64,000 nucleotides of DNA, from contig NZ_CP021731.1 in assembly GCF_003628555.1 (NCBI RefSeq), positions 4,650,001 to 4,714,000 on the forward strand, written 5' to 3'. Shown piece by piece: positions 48,089-56,537 of the stretch. Within the stretch, counting starts at the first letter, position 1. The number at the start of each line of letters is the position of its first letter. Under the pieces are notes generated by a model. That model was not told the origin of the DNA, ran no database searches, and saw only the letters and a list, made by a program, of their open reading frames with translations. Position numbers and translations under genes: made by a program. Source of the stretch: Azoarcus sp. DN11. Lineage in GTDB: Bacteria; Pseudomonadota; Gammaproteobacteria; Burkholderiales; Rhodocyclaceae.

Positions 48089-49282
48089 ATGACTGCACAG
48101 AAAAAAACGAGCCGTCGGGATTTTCTCAAGGCAACCGGAATTATCACCGCCGGCACGCTGCTGCCCGCCCACTTTGCCATTGGCAATACCGCCAAGATCA
48201 AGGTTGGTCTGATGCTCCCTTACACCGGCACGTTCGCGCCACCGGGCAATAGCATCACCAACGCTTTTAAGTTGTACATCGCCGAACAGGGCGGCAGGCT
48301 GGCCGGCCGCGAGGTTGAGTACGTTGTAGTCGACGACGAGTCCGATCCCGCTAAGGCCCCCGAGAATACTCACCGGCTCATCGTGCGTGACAAGGTCGAT
48401 TTCTTGGTCGGAACCGTGCATTCGGGCGTCGCCATGGGCATGGTGAAGGTGGCGCGCGAAGCAGGCACGATCACCATTATTCCGAACGCCGGTACCGACG
48501 CAGCCACTGGCCCCATGTGCGCGCCCAACATTTTCCGTGCCTCGTTCTCCACATATCAGACGGCCTTCCCCATGGGCAAGGTCATGGTCGAACGGGGACA
48601 CAAGCGCGTGGCCATCATCACATGGAAGTACGCCTTCGGCGAGGAATCCGCACGCGCTTTCAAAGAAGGCTATGAAGCCGCGGGGGGCAAGATCGTCAAG
48701 GAAATGTTCCTGCCTTTCCCCAACGTCGAGTTCCAGGCGTATCTCACTGAAATCGCGGCCCTCAAACCCGACGCGGTGTTCGTATTTTTCGCTGGTGCGG
48801 GCGCAGTAAAGTTCGTCAAGGACTACGCCGCGGCGGGACTCAAGAACACCATTCCCCTCTACGGTTCAGGATTCCTTACCGACGGAACACTCGCCGCCCA
48901 AGGCGACTCAGCCGAGGGAGTCCATACCACGTTGCACTACGCCGACGACTTGGGGACTCCACGCGACAATGCTTTCCGCGTGGCCTACAGGAAGGCCTAC
49001 GGATACGATCCCGACGTGTACGCGGTGCAGGGTTACGACACCGCGCAACTGCTGGCGGCTGGCCTCGACCCAGTCAAGGGCGACGCGGGCGCAAGAGCGG
49101 AGATCATCGCGGCCATGGAAAAGGCCACGATCGACAGCCCACGCGGCAAGTTTACGATGTCCAGAGCGCATAACCCGATCCAGGACATCTATCTGCGCAA
49201 GGTCGAGGGGGGGCAGAACCGGGTGGTGGGGATAGCGGCCAAGGCTCTCGCCGACCCGGTACGCGGTTGCAAGATGGCATGA
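48089..49282 (+). CDS. mbdB1: ABC transporter substrate-binding protein, Tat signal (branched-chain/aromatic acid type)
   Basis: A 397-residue periplasmic binding protein of the Leu/Ile/Val family, used for aromatic acids in many degraders. The N terminus KKTSRRDFLKATGIITAG has a twin-arginine (Tat) motif instead of a usual Sec signal. The mature part starts IKVGLMLPYTGTFAPPG, followed by VVVDDESDPAKAPENTHRL and IPNAGTDAATGPMCAPN. The ATG at 48089 follows GGAGGGAGAG. It is the first gene of an uptake operon with permease and ATPase genes, ending in an aryl-CoA ligase, so 3-methylbenzoate uptake is the likely role. Confidence 0.88.
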   Translation: MTAQKKTSRRDFLKATGIITAGTLLPAHFAIGNTAKIKVGLMLPYTGTFAPPGNSITNAFKLYIAEQGGRLAGREVEYVVVDDESDPAKAPENTHRLIVRDKVDFLVGTVHSGVAMGMVKVAREAGTITIIPNAGTDAATGPMCAPNIFRASFSTYQTAFPMGKVMVERGHKRVAIITWKYAFGEESARAFKEGYEAAGGKIVKEMFLPFPNVEFQAYLTEIAALKPDAVFVFFAGAGAVKFVKDYAAAGLKNTIPLYGSGFLTDGTLAAQGDSAEGVHTTLHYADDLGTPRDNAFRVAYRKAYGYDPDVYAVQGYDTAQLLAAGLDPVKGDAGARAEIIAAMEKATIDSPRGKFTMSRAHNPIQDIYLRKVEGGQNRVVGIAAKALADPVRGCKMA

Positions 49283-49291
49283 CGCCATCAC

Positions 49292-49368
49292 CCCGGATTC
49301 CGATCCGGGCACGTGACGCCCCCGGCGGCGCGGTCGCCGGGGGCGCTGACCACGAGGCTCCGTGCCTC
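49292..49368 (+). promoter_or_regulatory. Three hairpins between mbdB1 and mbdB2
   Basis: In the 104-bp gap after the binding-protein gene are a 7-bp stem (CCCGGAT at 49292-49298 with 49303-49309), a perfect 10-bp GC stem with a 7-base loop (GCCCCCGGCG at 49318-49327 with 49335-49344), and a 5-bp stem (GAGGC at 49354-49358 with 49364-49368). There is no T-tract, so they are more likely mRNA-stabilising or partially terminating structures. They would favour excess binding protein over permease. Confidence 0.6.
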
Positions 49369-49386
49369 ATCAAAGGATGCGCGGAA

Positions 49387-50259
49387 ATGGATGTCTACAC
49401 GTTTCTGATCCAGGTACTGAATGGGCTGCAGTATGGGCTACTGCTGTTTCTGGTGGCCAGCGGGCTGACCATGATCTTCGGCATCATGGGTATCATCAAC
49501 CTCGCCCATGGCAGCTTTTACATGATCGGCGCCTACCTTGCATGGGCGTTCGCTGCCGCGACAGGCAGCCTGTTCAGTGCCATTCTCTTGGGGCTTGTGG
49601 TAAGTACCCTGATAGGGGTGATCCTCGAGTGGACCGTTTTCCGGCGGCTCTACCACCGTGACCACCTCTACCAGGTGTTACTCACCTTCGGACTCATCAT
49701 GATCTTCGAAGAGTTGCGCAGCATGACCTTCGGTGATGATGTGCACAGCGTGGCAATCCCCGCCGTGTTCAGTGCGGCGATCCCACTCACGGACACCCTA
49801 AGCTATCCGGTCTATCGGCTGGTGATTTCGGCAACCTGCCTAGTAGTCGCCATGCTGATCTACTGGCTCATCCAACACACCAGACTAGGCATGATGATCC
49901 GCGCCGGTGCATCCAACCGGGAAATGGTCCAAGTGCTGGGAATCGACATCAAACTCGTTTACACGCTTGTGTTCGCTCTGGGGCTCGCCCTAGCGGCCTT
50001 CGCCGGCATGATCGCCGCACCTATCTCTACCGTTTACCCGAACATGGGGGGGCAGATCCTGATCATCTCCTTCGTTGTGGTAGTCGTCGGCGGCATCGGC
50101 TCGGTCAAGGGGACACTACTTGCGGCACTGATGATTGGCATGGCCGACACGTTTGGCAAGATCGTATTACCCCAGATCGCCAGCATGTCCGCATACCTGC
50201 TAATGGCCGCCGTTCTTCTGTGGCGCCCCCGAGGCTTGTTTGCTGTGGGCGGGCGCTGA
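49387..50259 (+). CDS. mbdB2: ABC transporter permease, LivH type
   Basis: A 290-residue polytopic membrane protein of the LivH family. Typical segments are VLNGLQYGLLLFLVASGLTM, FGIMGIINLAHGSFYMIGAY and the EAA-like loop LGMMIRAGASNREMVQVLGI, followed by SFVVVVVGGIGSVKGT. The ATG at 49387 (MDVYTFLIQ) is family-typical; the frame open before it runs through the hairpin region. It pairs with the LivM-type permease that starts 2 bp after its stop. Confidence 0.9.
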   Translation: MDVYTFLIQVLNGLQYGLLLFLVASGLTMIFGIMGIINLAHGSFYMIGAYLAWAFAAATGSLFSAILLGLVVSTLIGVILEWTVFRRLYHRDHLYQVLLTFGLIMIFEELRSMTFGDDVHSVAIPAVFSAAIPLTDTLSYPVYRLVISATCLVVAMLIYWLIQHTRLGMMIRAGASNREMVQVLGIDIKLVYTLVFALGLALAAFAGMIAAPISTVYPNMGGQILIISFVVVVVGGIGSVKGTLLAALMIGMADTFGKIVLPQIASMSAYLLMAAVLLWRPRGLFAVGGR

Positions 50260-50260
50260 C

Positions 50261-51250
50261 ATGACTCAACAGTTGCGACGCTTCTTTCTGTTTTCCGCTG
50301 TGGCGGGGCTCGCAATCTATCCTCTCTACGGGGGCGAGTTCTATATCCAGCTTCTGACCAAGATCATGGTCATGGCTGTCTTCGCCATGAGCCTCGACCT
50401 GTTGGTGGGCTACGCCGGCTTGGTCAGCCTCGGTCACGCCGCATTCTTCGGTGTCGCCGGCTACGTTGCAGCCTTGCTTATGCCCCAATACGAGGCGGGC
50501 AATGTGTGGCTGACGCTGCCCGCCGCCCTGTGTGCCGCCACATTACTCGCGCTTGTCGTTGGCGCTCTGGCGCTGAGAACGTCGGGCGTGTACTTCATCA
50601 TGGTGACGCTGGCGTTAGCCCAGATGCTCTATTACTTTGTCCACGACGCAGAGTTCGCCGGCGGATCGGATGGCATGCTCATCATGTTGAAGCCCGAAGC
50701 GGTGATATTCGGATGGAAGCCCTTCGACCTCAACAGTCCGGCCCACTTCTACTACGTGGTTCTGGCAGTGATGCTTGGAGTCTACTTTCTGTTGCGGGCT
50801 GTGCTGCGATCGAGCTTTGGCCACGCCTTGGCAGGCATCAAGTCCAACGAGCACCGCATGCGTTCGCTGGGTTTTCCGGTCTATCGTTACAAGCTCGCCG
50901 CCTTTACCCTCGCCGGCACCGTGGCCGGCTTGGCCGGCTATCTGGGCGCGCTGCAGTTCGGCTTCGTCAACCCGGAGTTGCTGGGCTGGCACCAGTCGGG
51001 CAACGTCCTGATGATGGTGATCCTGGGCGGCATGGGTAGCCTCACGGGGCCTGTCACGGGAGCGTTCACCCTAGTGCTGCTTCAAGAGTTCTTAACCGGC
51101 CTCACCAAGCATTGGCAAGTCCTGATGGGCAGCTTCATCGTGCTGGTTGCGTTGATGCTTCCCCATGGCCTGAGTGGCTTTTCCCTTACACGATACCGAT
51201 TGAGGGCGCACACCGATACTCGAACCACACCGGAAAAGGACCATGTCTGA
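50261..51250 (+). CDS. mbdB3: ABC transporter permease, LivM type
   Basis: A 329-residue LivM-family membrane protein. Recognisable parts are FAMSLDLLVGYAGLVSLGHA, FGVAGYVAALLM, the cytoplasmic loop GHALAGIKSNEHRMRSLGFP, and MMVILGGMGSLTGPVTGAF. It starts one base after the mbdB2 stop and overlaps the ATPase gene by 8 bp. It forms the translocation pore with the LivH-type subunit. Confidence 0.9.
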   Translation: MTQQLRRFFLFSAVAGLAIYPLYGGEFYIQLLTKIMVMAVFAMSLDLLVGYAGLVSLGHAAFFGVAGYVAALLMPQYEAGNVWLTLPAALCAATLLALVVGALALRTSGVYFIMVTLALAQMLYYFVHDAEFAGGSDGMLIMLKPEAVIFGWKPFDLNSPAHFYYVVLAVMLGVYFLLRAVLRSSFGHALAGIKSNEHRMRSLGFPVYRYKLAAFTLAGTVAGLAGYLGALQFGFVNPELLGWHQSGNVLMMVILGGMGSLTGPVTGAFTLVLLQEFLTGLTKHWQVLMGSFIVLVALMLPHGLSGFSLTRYRLRAHTDTRTTPEKDHV

Positions 51251-52019
51251 ACCCATTCTTCGCACCACCGAGTTGACCAAGCACTTTGGTGGGCTTGCCG
51301 CAGTCAACCAAGTGTCCCTCGACTTTTACGCGGGGCAAGTGCACGCGCTGCTCGGCCCCAATGGGGCGGGCAAGTCCACCTTCATCAACCTTCTCTCGGG
51401 CGATCTAAAGCCAAGCGGTGGAGAAGTGAGCCTGGCCGGGTGCGCGATCGAGGGACTGTCTCCGGAGAAAATTTCGCGCATGGGCGTGGGGCGAACCTAC
51501 CAGAAGACGAATATCTTTCCCGCATTTACGGTATTCGAGAACGCGCGCCTTGCTGCCCAGTCGCGCCGCCCGCATGCGTTTCACCTGTTCCGCCACGCAC
51601 TCGCTTGTGGCGACACCTTGGAACTGGCCGAGAAGGTGCTTGCCATGGGGGAGCTGACACACCGCAGGAATGACATGGCAGCCATACTGTCCCATGGCGA
51701 GCAGCGCCAACTCGAAATCGCCATGGCGCTCGCCACTGAACCCCAGGTGCTATTGCTTGATGAACCCTTGGCCGGAATGGGGGCCACGGAGTCGGCGGCC
51801 ATGGTGCGGTTGCTCAAGAAACTCGCAGAGGATCACGCGATTTTACTGGTCGAACACGACATGGATGCCGTGTTTGCGGTCGCCGATGTCGTGACTGTCA
51901 TGGTCAACGGCACAGTGCTGGAGTCGGGCAGCCCCGGGGCAATCCGTGCGAGTGCCGCCGTTCAGGAAGCCTATCTCGGTGCAGAGGAGGATGAGAGCCA
52001 TGAACCACTCGTTGCTTGA
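51243..52019 (+). CDS. mbdB4: ABC transporter ATPase, LivG type
   Basis: A 258-residue ATPase. Walker A is LLGPNGAGKSTFINLLSG, the signature region is ILSHGEQRQLEIAMALATEP, Walker B is VLLLDEPLAGMG, and the H-loop is ILLVEHDMDAVFAVAD. The signature has LSHGE in place of the canonical LSGGQ, as is common in LivG proteins. It overlaps both neighbours (8 bp with mbdB3, 20 bp with mbdB5). Confidence 0.9.
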   Translation: MSEPILRTTELTKHFGGLAAVNQVSLDFYAGQVHALLGPNGAGKSTFINLLSGDLKPSGGEVSLAGCAIEGLSPEKISRMGVGRTYQKTNIFPAFTVFENARLAAQSRRPHAFHLFRHALACGDTLELAEKVLAMGELTHRRNDMAAILSHGEQRQLEIAMALATEPQVLLLDEPLAGMGATESAAMVRLLKKLAEDHAILLVEHDMDAVFAVADVVTVMVNGTVLESGSPGAIRASAAVQEAYLGAEEDESHEPLVA

Positions 52020-52713
52020 AGCTCGCGGGATCCATACTTATTATGGCGCTAGTCACATCCTCCGTGGCATTGACTTTACGGTGCGCCGCGGCGAGACGGT
52101 CGGTCTAATGGGCCGAAACGGCATGGGTAAAACAACGCTGTTGAAGACGCTGATGGGGGTCGTGCCCTCGCACAAGGGCGAGATCCGGATCAACGGTCAC
52201 GTCACTACCCGCTCCCAGCCGTGTCGAATTGCTCGCCACGGCGTCGCATACGTGCCGGAGGGGCGGGGAATTTTCCCTAACCTCTCGGTGCGCGAGAATC
52301 TCGTCATGGCAGCCCGGCCCGGCGTGGGCGGTCGGCGGGACTGGACCTTCGAGCGTGCACTGAAAACTTTCCCGCGTCTTGGTGAACGGCTAGGCCATGG
52401 CGGCGGACAGCTTTCGGGCGGCGAGCAGCAGATGCTGACCATCGGCCGCGCATTGATGACCAATCCGGACCTGCTCATTCTCGACGAGGCTACCGAAGGG
52501 TTAGCGCCAATCATCTGCCGCGAGATCTGGACTGTAATTGGTGCCATCAGGGACACCGGTATCGCCACGATCATCGTCGACAAGAACTTTCGCGCCATCT
52601 CGTCGATCACCGATCGCAATGTAATTCTGGTGAAAGGCAACGTGGTGTTCGAGGGCGACCGCGAGGCGCTACGGTCGCAACCGGAAGTGTTGAAAAATTT
52701 TCTCGGCGTTTGA
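52000..52713 (+). CDS. mbdB5: ABC transporter ATPase, LivF type
   Basis: A 237-residue ATPase. Walker A is LMGRNGMGKTTLLKTLMG, the signature is QLSGGEQQMLTIGRALM, and Walker B is LLILDEATEGLAP. The H-loop position reads TIIVDKNFRAISSI, so the usual His is replaced by Lys. The ATG at 52000 lies 9 bases after AGGAGG; an ATG at 51991 directly abuts that site and is unlikely to be used. This completes the five-gene uptake system. Confidence 0.88.
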   Translation: MNHSLLEARGIHTYYGASHILRGIDFTVRRGETVGLMGRNGMGKTTLLKTLMGVVPSHKGEIRINGHVTTRSQPCRIARHGVAYVPEGRGIFPNLSVRENLVMAARPGVGGRRDWTFERALKTFPRLGERLGHGGGQLSGGEQQMLTIGRALMTNPDLLILDEATEGLAPIICREIWTVIGAIRDTGIATIIVDKNFRAISSITDRNVILVKGNVVFEGDREALRSQPEVLKNFLGV

Positions 52714-52775
52714 GGCCCCGCCCAAGTTTTCATTATCTCTAGTACCGGCAAAGAAGGGCCAAACAGATCTATTGC

Positions 52776-52793
52776 ATACTATCCGGTTAGTAC
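52776..52793. promoter_or_regulatory. MbdR-like operator before mbdA
   Basis: ATAC-N10-GTAC lies in the 231-bp gap between mbdB5 and the CoA ligase gene, one base different from ATAC-N10-GTAT. A separate MbdR-dependent promoter for the ligase gene (PA) is known in Azoarcus sp. CIB, and this site fits it in position. No strong -35/-10 pair is evident, which would suit a weak internal promoter. Confidence 0.55.
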
Positions 52794-52944
52794 GTCTTTT
52801 GACCAATTGATCTACACGAGGGGAAACCATGTTCGAGAATTTCAACCATAGTGCTCTGCGTCTTGGAGCGCCAGGCGCTTTAGCGCAGCGTTTGCTGCCG
52901 AAGCATCAGGGTCACTATGTTGATGCGCATTGAGGAAACCGACC

Positions 52945-54525
52945 ATGCGACAAGTGCGTATTAACCAAGGCAACAATGGTCCGGAGCTGCAATTCCCACA
53001 CACCTTCAATGTGGCAAGTGCCTTGATCGATCGCCATCTGGACGAGGGACGGGGAAAAAAGACTGCGATCCTTACCGTCGATGAAACTGTCAATTACGAA
53101 ACTCTCGTCACGAACGTCAACCGGTACGGCAACGCCTTGAAAAAAATCGGTTTGCTCGCGGGAGACCGGGTGCTGATGGTCATCAAGGATGCGCCGGAAT
53201 TCTACTACGTGTTCTGGGGATGCATCAAAACGGGGATCATCCCGGTGCCCCTTAACACCATGCTGACATCGGAAGACTACAAGTTCATCATTGCCGATTC
53301 GGGCGCGAATGTGCTGGTGTATTCCGAAGAGTTCAAAGACCAGATCACCGCTGCGATCATGGCCGAAACTCCGCTGCAGCATGTATTACCGGCGCGTCAC
53401 GTTGCCGGAAGTCTGGCCGAACTGGCGCGCGATGAGTCACCAACGCTGGCCGCAAGTCCGGCTGCTGCGGATGACGATTGTTTTTGGCTGTATTCCTCCG
53501 GAACCACTGGCCGGCCGAAGGGAGTGGTCCACGCCCACCGCGATATTGTCGCCACCAGTCAGCTCTATAACGTCGGAATTCTCGGTGGAAACGTGAGCGA
53601 TATCTATTACTCGATCCCCAGGCTTTTCTTCGCCTACGGACTGGGGTGCGGCATGACGTTCCCGCTTTGGGTCGGCGGCACAGCAGTGCTTGACGCCCGT
53701 CGTCCCCTGCCGCCGATTACCGCCGAGCTTTTCGCCCGATTCAAGCCGACCATTTTCGCCGCGGTGCCGACCTACTTCTCTGCATTGCTGGCTTCATCCC
53801 TGTTGAAGTCGGAACACGTGGTGACGCTGCGTCGCTGCGTTTCCGGCGGTGAAGCGTTGCCTGAAGAATTGCAGCGACGCTGGAGGCAAATCGCACCCGC
53901 ACCCATCACCGATGGCATCGGCTCGACAGAAGCCCTCCATATCTATATATCAAACACAATCGACGACATTCGTCCCAATTCCAGCGGTCGTGCAGTTCCC
54001 GGCTACCAACTGCGAATTATTGACGAAAACGGAGATGCAATTCTCGACGACAGCCCCGGTCGCCTGTTGGTCAAGGGGCCATCGGTGACCCGGCGCTACT
54101 GGAACAATCCGGCGAAAACTGCATCCTCGATTGTCGATGGCTGGCTCGATACCGGCGATACCTATTACCGCGATAGCGATGGCTATTATTACTACTGCGG
54201 ACGTAATGATGACATGCTCAAAGTCGGGGGAATCTGGGTATCTCCATTCGAGATCGAAGCGGCCCTGATTTCCCATCCGGACGTACTCGAGGCGGCGGTA
54301 ACCGGTCGGGCGGACGATGCGGGTCTCATCAAGCCCGAGGCATGGATCGTACTCAAGATTGCGGCATACGCCGGAGAACTGCTTGCCGAGGATATCCGAA
54401 CTCTCTGCAAGACCGCCCTCGCGCCATACAAGTATCCCCGATGGATCCATTTTGTTGATGAGTTGCCGAAGACCGCGACTGGCAAGATCCAGCGCTTTAA
54501 GCTCAGAAATGCGGCTCATGACTGA
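52945..54525 (+). CDS. mbdA: Benzoate/3-methylbenzoate-CoA ligase (AMP-forming)
   Basis: A 526-residue acyl-adenylate-forming ligase of the benzoate-CoA ligase family. AMP-binding motifs are WLYSSGTTGRPKGVVHAHRD (P-loop), DGIGSTEALHIYISN, GWLDTGDTYYRDSDGYYYYC and the hinge GRNDDMLKVGGIWVSPFEIE. The C-terminal catalytic Lys is in PKTATGKIQRFKLR. It would activate 3-methylbenzoate with CoA, giving both the reductase substrate and the reported MbdR inducer. The start used is the ATG at 52945; an in-frame TTG lies five codons upstream. It follows the uptake genes in the same direction. Confidence 0.9.
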   Translation: MRQVRINQGNNGPELQFPHTFNVASALIDRHLDEGRGKKTAILTVDETVNYETLVTNVNRYGNALKKIGLLAGDRVLMVIKDAPEFYYVFWGCIKTGIIPVPLNTMLTSEDYKFIIADSGANVLVYSEEFKDQITAAIMAETPLQHVLPARHVAGSLAELARDESPTLAASPAAADDDCFWLYSSGTTGRPKGVVHAHRDIVATSQLYNVGILGGNVSDIYYSIPRLFFAYGLGCGMTFPLWVGGTAVLDARRPLPPITAELFARFKPTIFAAVPTYFSALLASSLLKSEHVVTLRRCVSGGEALPEELQRRWRQIAPAPITDGIGSTEALHIYISNTIDDIRPNSSGRAVPGYQLRIIDENGDAILDDSPGRLLVKGPSVTRRYWNNPAKTASSIVDGWLDTGDTYYRDSDGYYYYCGRNDDMLKVGGIWVSPFEIEAALISHPDVLEAAVTGRADDAGLIKPEAWIVLKIAAYAGELLAEDIRTLCKTALAPYKYPRWIHFVDELPKTATGKIQRFKLRNAAHD

Positions 54526-54733
54526 TCCCGCAGGCAACTCAACAGCAAGCGCTCCACGAACCCCATCCTTACGTAGCCACGGGTGAGCCCATTCCATTAC
54601 ACACATCTCAAAGCTCACCGAGCTCACGGGAGTGACGCAGGCCCGCGGCGAAGTCGGTGACGCGCTGTAATCCGAGCCAGAGGGACATGCGTCCAACCGA
54701 AATCCCGCTCTCGGCGGGCAAACGCCTCACATT

Positions 54734-55378
54734 TCAGAATGTCGGATTTTTGCAGGAGCCTCTATCCACAATCAAGCCATTGAGAAGTACCGATCTCAAT
54801 GCTTTGGTAAGGGTCTTTCCCGTTAGTTCGTTCGGCCTCCGATACCATTCAATGAGTACTCCGTCATGGGCCGCCATCACGATTGATGCCAGTTCATCAC
54901 TACCGGAATCGGACCGAAATACACCTTCGGTTTGGCCTTGTGCGATCAACTGTTCGACGTGCCCATACATCCGACGGTAAATGGCCTTAGCCCTTTTCTC
55001 AATATCATCTCCGGTACCGGAAAAATCGATGGACACAAGAATAAGCAATAGGACATGCTGCGGCTTAGTCACCCCTAGGAGTGCTTGCATGTTGATGAAT
55101 TTCACCAGCTTCGCGTCGGCGAGCGGACCCGCGTTCGCCATGTACTCATCGATCGGATCAACAATGTACTTTTCTGCTTCCTCAAGGAGCATCAGCATGA
55201 TTGCGTCTTTGGTCTTGAAATAGAAATAGATCGCACCCTTGGTCAATCCTGCTCTTGCCGCGATCATGTCGATCGTTGTCGCACGGTAACCATTTTTGAC
55301 GAAAAGATCGAGCGCACAGCCCAGTATATTCTCGGTACTGGCCTTCCTCTGCTCTTCCTTCTTGTTCAGCTTTCTCAT
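54734..55378 (-). CDS. mbdR: TetR-family repressor MbdR type
   Basis: A 214-residue TetR regulator. The N-terminal helix-turn-helix is in CALDLFVKNGYRATTIDMIA and ARAGLTKGAIYFYFKTKDAI. The ligand domain is of the length and style of BzdR-independent, CoA-thioester-responsive TetR proteins. It is convergent with mbdA, 208 bp apart; the gap has no gene. In Azoarcus sp. CIB, MbdR represses the mbd promoters and is released by 3-methylbenzoyl-CoA. The start MRKLNKKEEQ at 55378 is chosen because the frame upstream runs into an IS4-type relic. The promoter region upstream has been altered by that insertion. Confidence 0.85.
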   Translation of the reverse strand: MRKLNKKEEQRKASTENILGCALDLFVKNGYRATTIDMIAARAGLTKGAIYFYFKTKDAIMLMLLEEAEKYIVDPIDEYMANAGPLADAKLVKFINMQALLGVTKPQHVLLLILVSIDFSGTGDDIEKRAKAIYRRMYGHVEQLIAQGQTEGVFRSDSGSDELASIVMAAHDGVLIEWYRRPNELTGKTLTKALRSVLLNGLIVDRGSCKNPTF

Positions 55379-55449
55379 GATGTCTGGAGATGTTCCAATG
55401 GATTTGCCTCTCGGCACTTCAGAGAAGGTTGGCAATTTTAAGTGAGAAC

Positions 55450-55635
55450 GCCGCATTCTGAACGTTCGCCAGCCAGTCGACCTCGGGTTGTCCAGAAAGC
55501 GGTACGCGGCCACCGTCTCCGCGGATTGGCCAACAACCATTCCATCAGCACCTTCGCCCGCTTGTCCAGTTTCTCGTCACCCAGCGCCATCCCCGAAAAT
55601 TCCTCCGCCACCCAGGCCTTCGTCGCCAATCGGTC
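55450..55635 (-). pseudogene. IS4-family transposase N-terminal remnant
   Basis: The translated text ATKAWVAEEFSGMALGDEKL, then DKRAKVLMEWLLANP, and in another frame SAETVAAYRFLDNP matches the conserved N-terminal domain of Tn5/IS4-type transposases (WAEEEFGGADLGDARLNRR ... ETIAAYRFFDN). The frame shifts after the first part and nothing of the catalytic domain remains. It lies 70 bp upstream of mbdR. The AT-rich sequence from 55640 to 55811 shows no gene. Confidence 0.7.
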
Positions 55636-55811
55636 ACCCAAACTGTAAGAGTAGACGCATTTTACGCTGAGTTTACAATCGCTTGGTGTAAGTGATTGAA
55701 GGTCAATGGATATTTCGGTCGGCGCGTTGGTGGTGAAGAGTTGTGTATAATAATATAAATTACAAGAGTATTTCGTGATGTACGGAATTGATGGATACCT
55801 GACTTCGAGCA

Positions 55812-56468
55812 TCACCGCGCGGGCCGGGATGCCCACTTACACTCGAGGCAGTGGCTTTTCGTGAGCATCGACAGTTGAATCAGCTCGCCCAACGAGCGGA
55901 CGCCCAGCTTGCTCATCAGCCGCCCCCTATGCGCCTCCACGGTTTTGGGGCTGATCCCGAGAAGTCGGGCGATTTCCTTGCTGCTATTTCCATCGACGAC
56001 GAGATCGAAGATTTCCTTTTCCCTCAGTGAGAGGCTTTCCAGGCAATCACGATATTTGTCGCGCTCACTTTGCTTGCCGATCGCCTCCTTACTCTGAGTC
56101 AGCGCAGCATTGACCGCATCAAGCAGATCCTGATTGCGATAGGGCTTCTGCAAGAAATCTATTGCGCCCTTCTTGATCGCCTGCGCGCCCATCTGCGCAT
56201 CCCCGTATGCCGAGAGAAAAATGATCGGCAAATTGAAGCCGCGCTGGCACAAGATCTCTTGAAGCTGCAGCCCGCTAAGCGCCTGCATTCTCACGTCAAG
56301 GATCAGGCAACCGTAGGAACCTGAAATATCCGCGTCGAGAAACGCTTGCGGCGAGTCGTACATCTTCACGTCTAGCGCGATCGAACCAAGCAACCAGCTC
56401 AACGAATGGCGGACCGACTCTTCATCATCGACGACGAACACGGTCGGCGAAAGGTTTTCGACCTGCAT
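55812..56468 (-). CDS. tdiR: Toluene-degradation response regulator TdiR/TutB type
   Basis: A 218-residue FixJ/NarL-type response regulator. The receiver domain has DDEESVRHSLSW, the phosphoryl acceptor Asp58 in CLILDVRM, a Ser/Thr switch in IIFLSAYGDAQ and Lys in DFLQKPYRNQD. The LuxR-type helix-turn-helix is at the C terminus (LSLREKEIFDLVVDGNSSKE and ISPKTVEAHRGRLMSKLGVR). It follows tdiS in the same direction (69-bp gap) with a strong AAAGGAGGAGACA before the ATG. Homologues activate the bss operon under anoxia with toluene. Confidence 0.9.
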   Translation of the reverse strand: MQVENLSPTVFVVDDEESVRHSLSWLLGSIALDVKMYDSPQAFLDADISGSYGCLILDVRMQALSGLQLQEILCQRGFNLPIIFLSAYGDAQMGAQAIKKGAIDFLQKPYRNQDLLDAVNAALTQSKEAIGKQSERDKYRDCLESLSLREKEIFDLVVDGNSSKEIARLLGISPKTVEAHRGRLMSKLGVRSLGELIQLSMLTKSHCLECKWASRPAR

Positions 56469-56537
56469 TGTCTCCTCCTTTGTTCATGGCCTTCGCCGCC
56501 CGAGACTCTTCGGTCTTCATGTCGGCGCGGACCTCTC

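Noticed and set aside
54526..54733. Possible gene or strong terminator between mbdA and mbdR
   Set aside because: Short open frames here have no recognisable family, and no clear hairpin with T-tract was found for either convergent gene.
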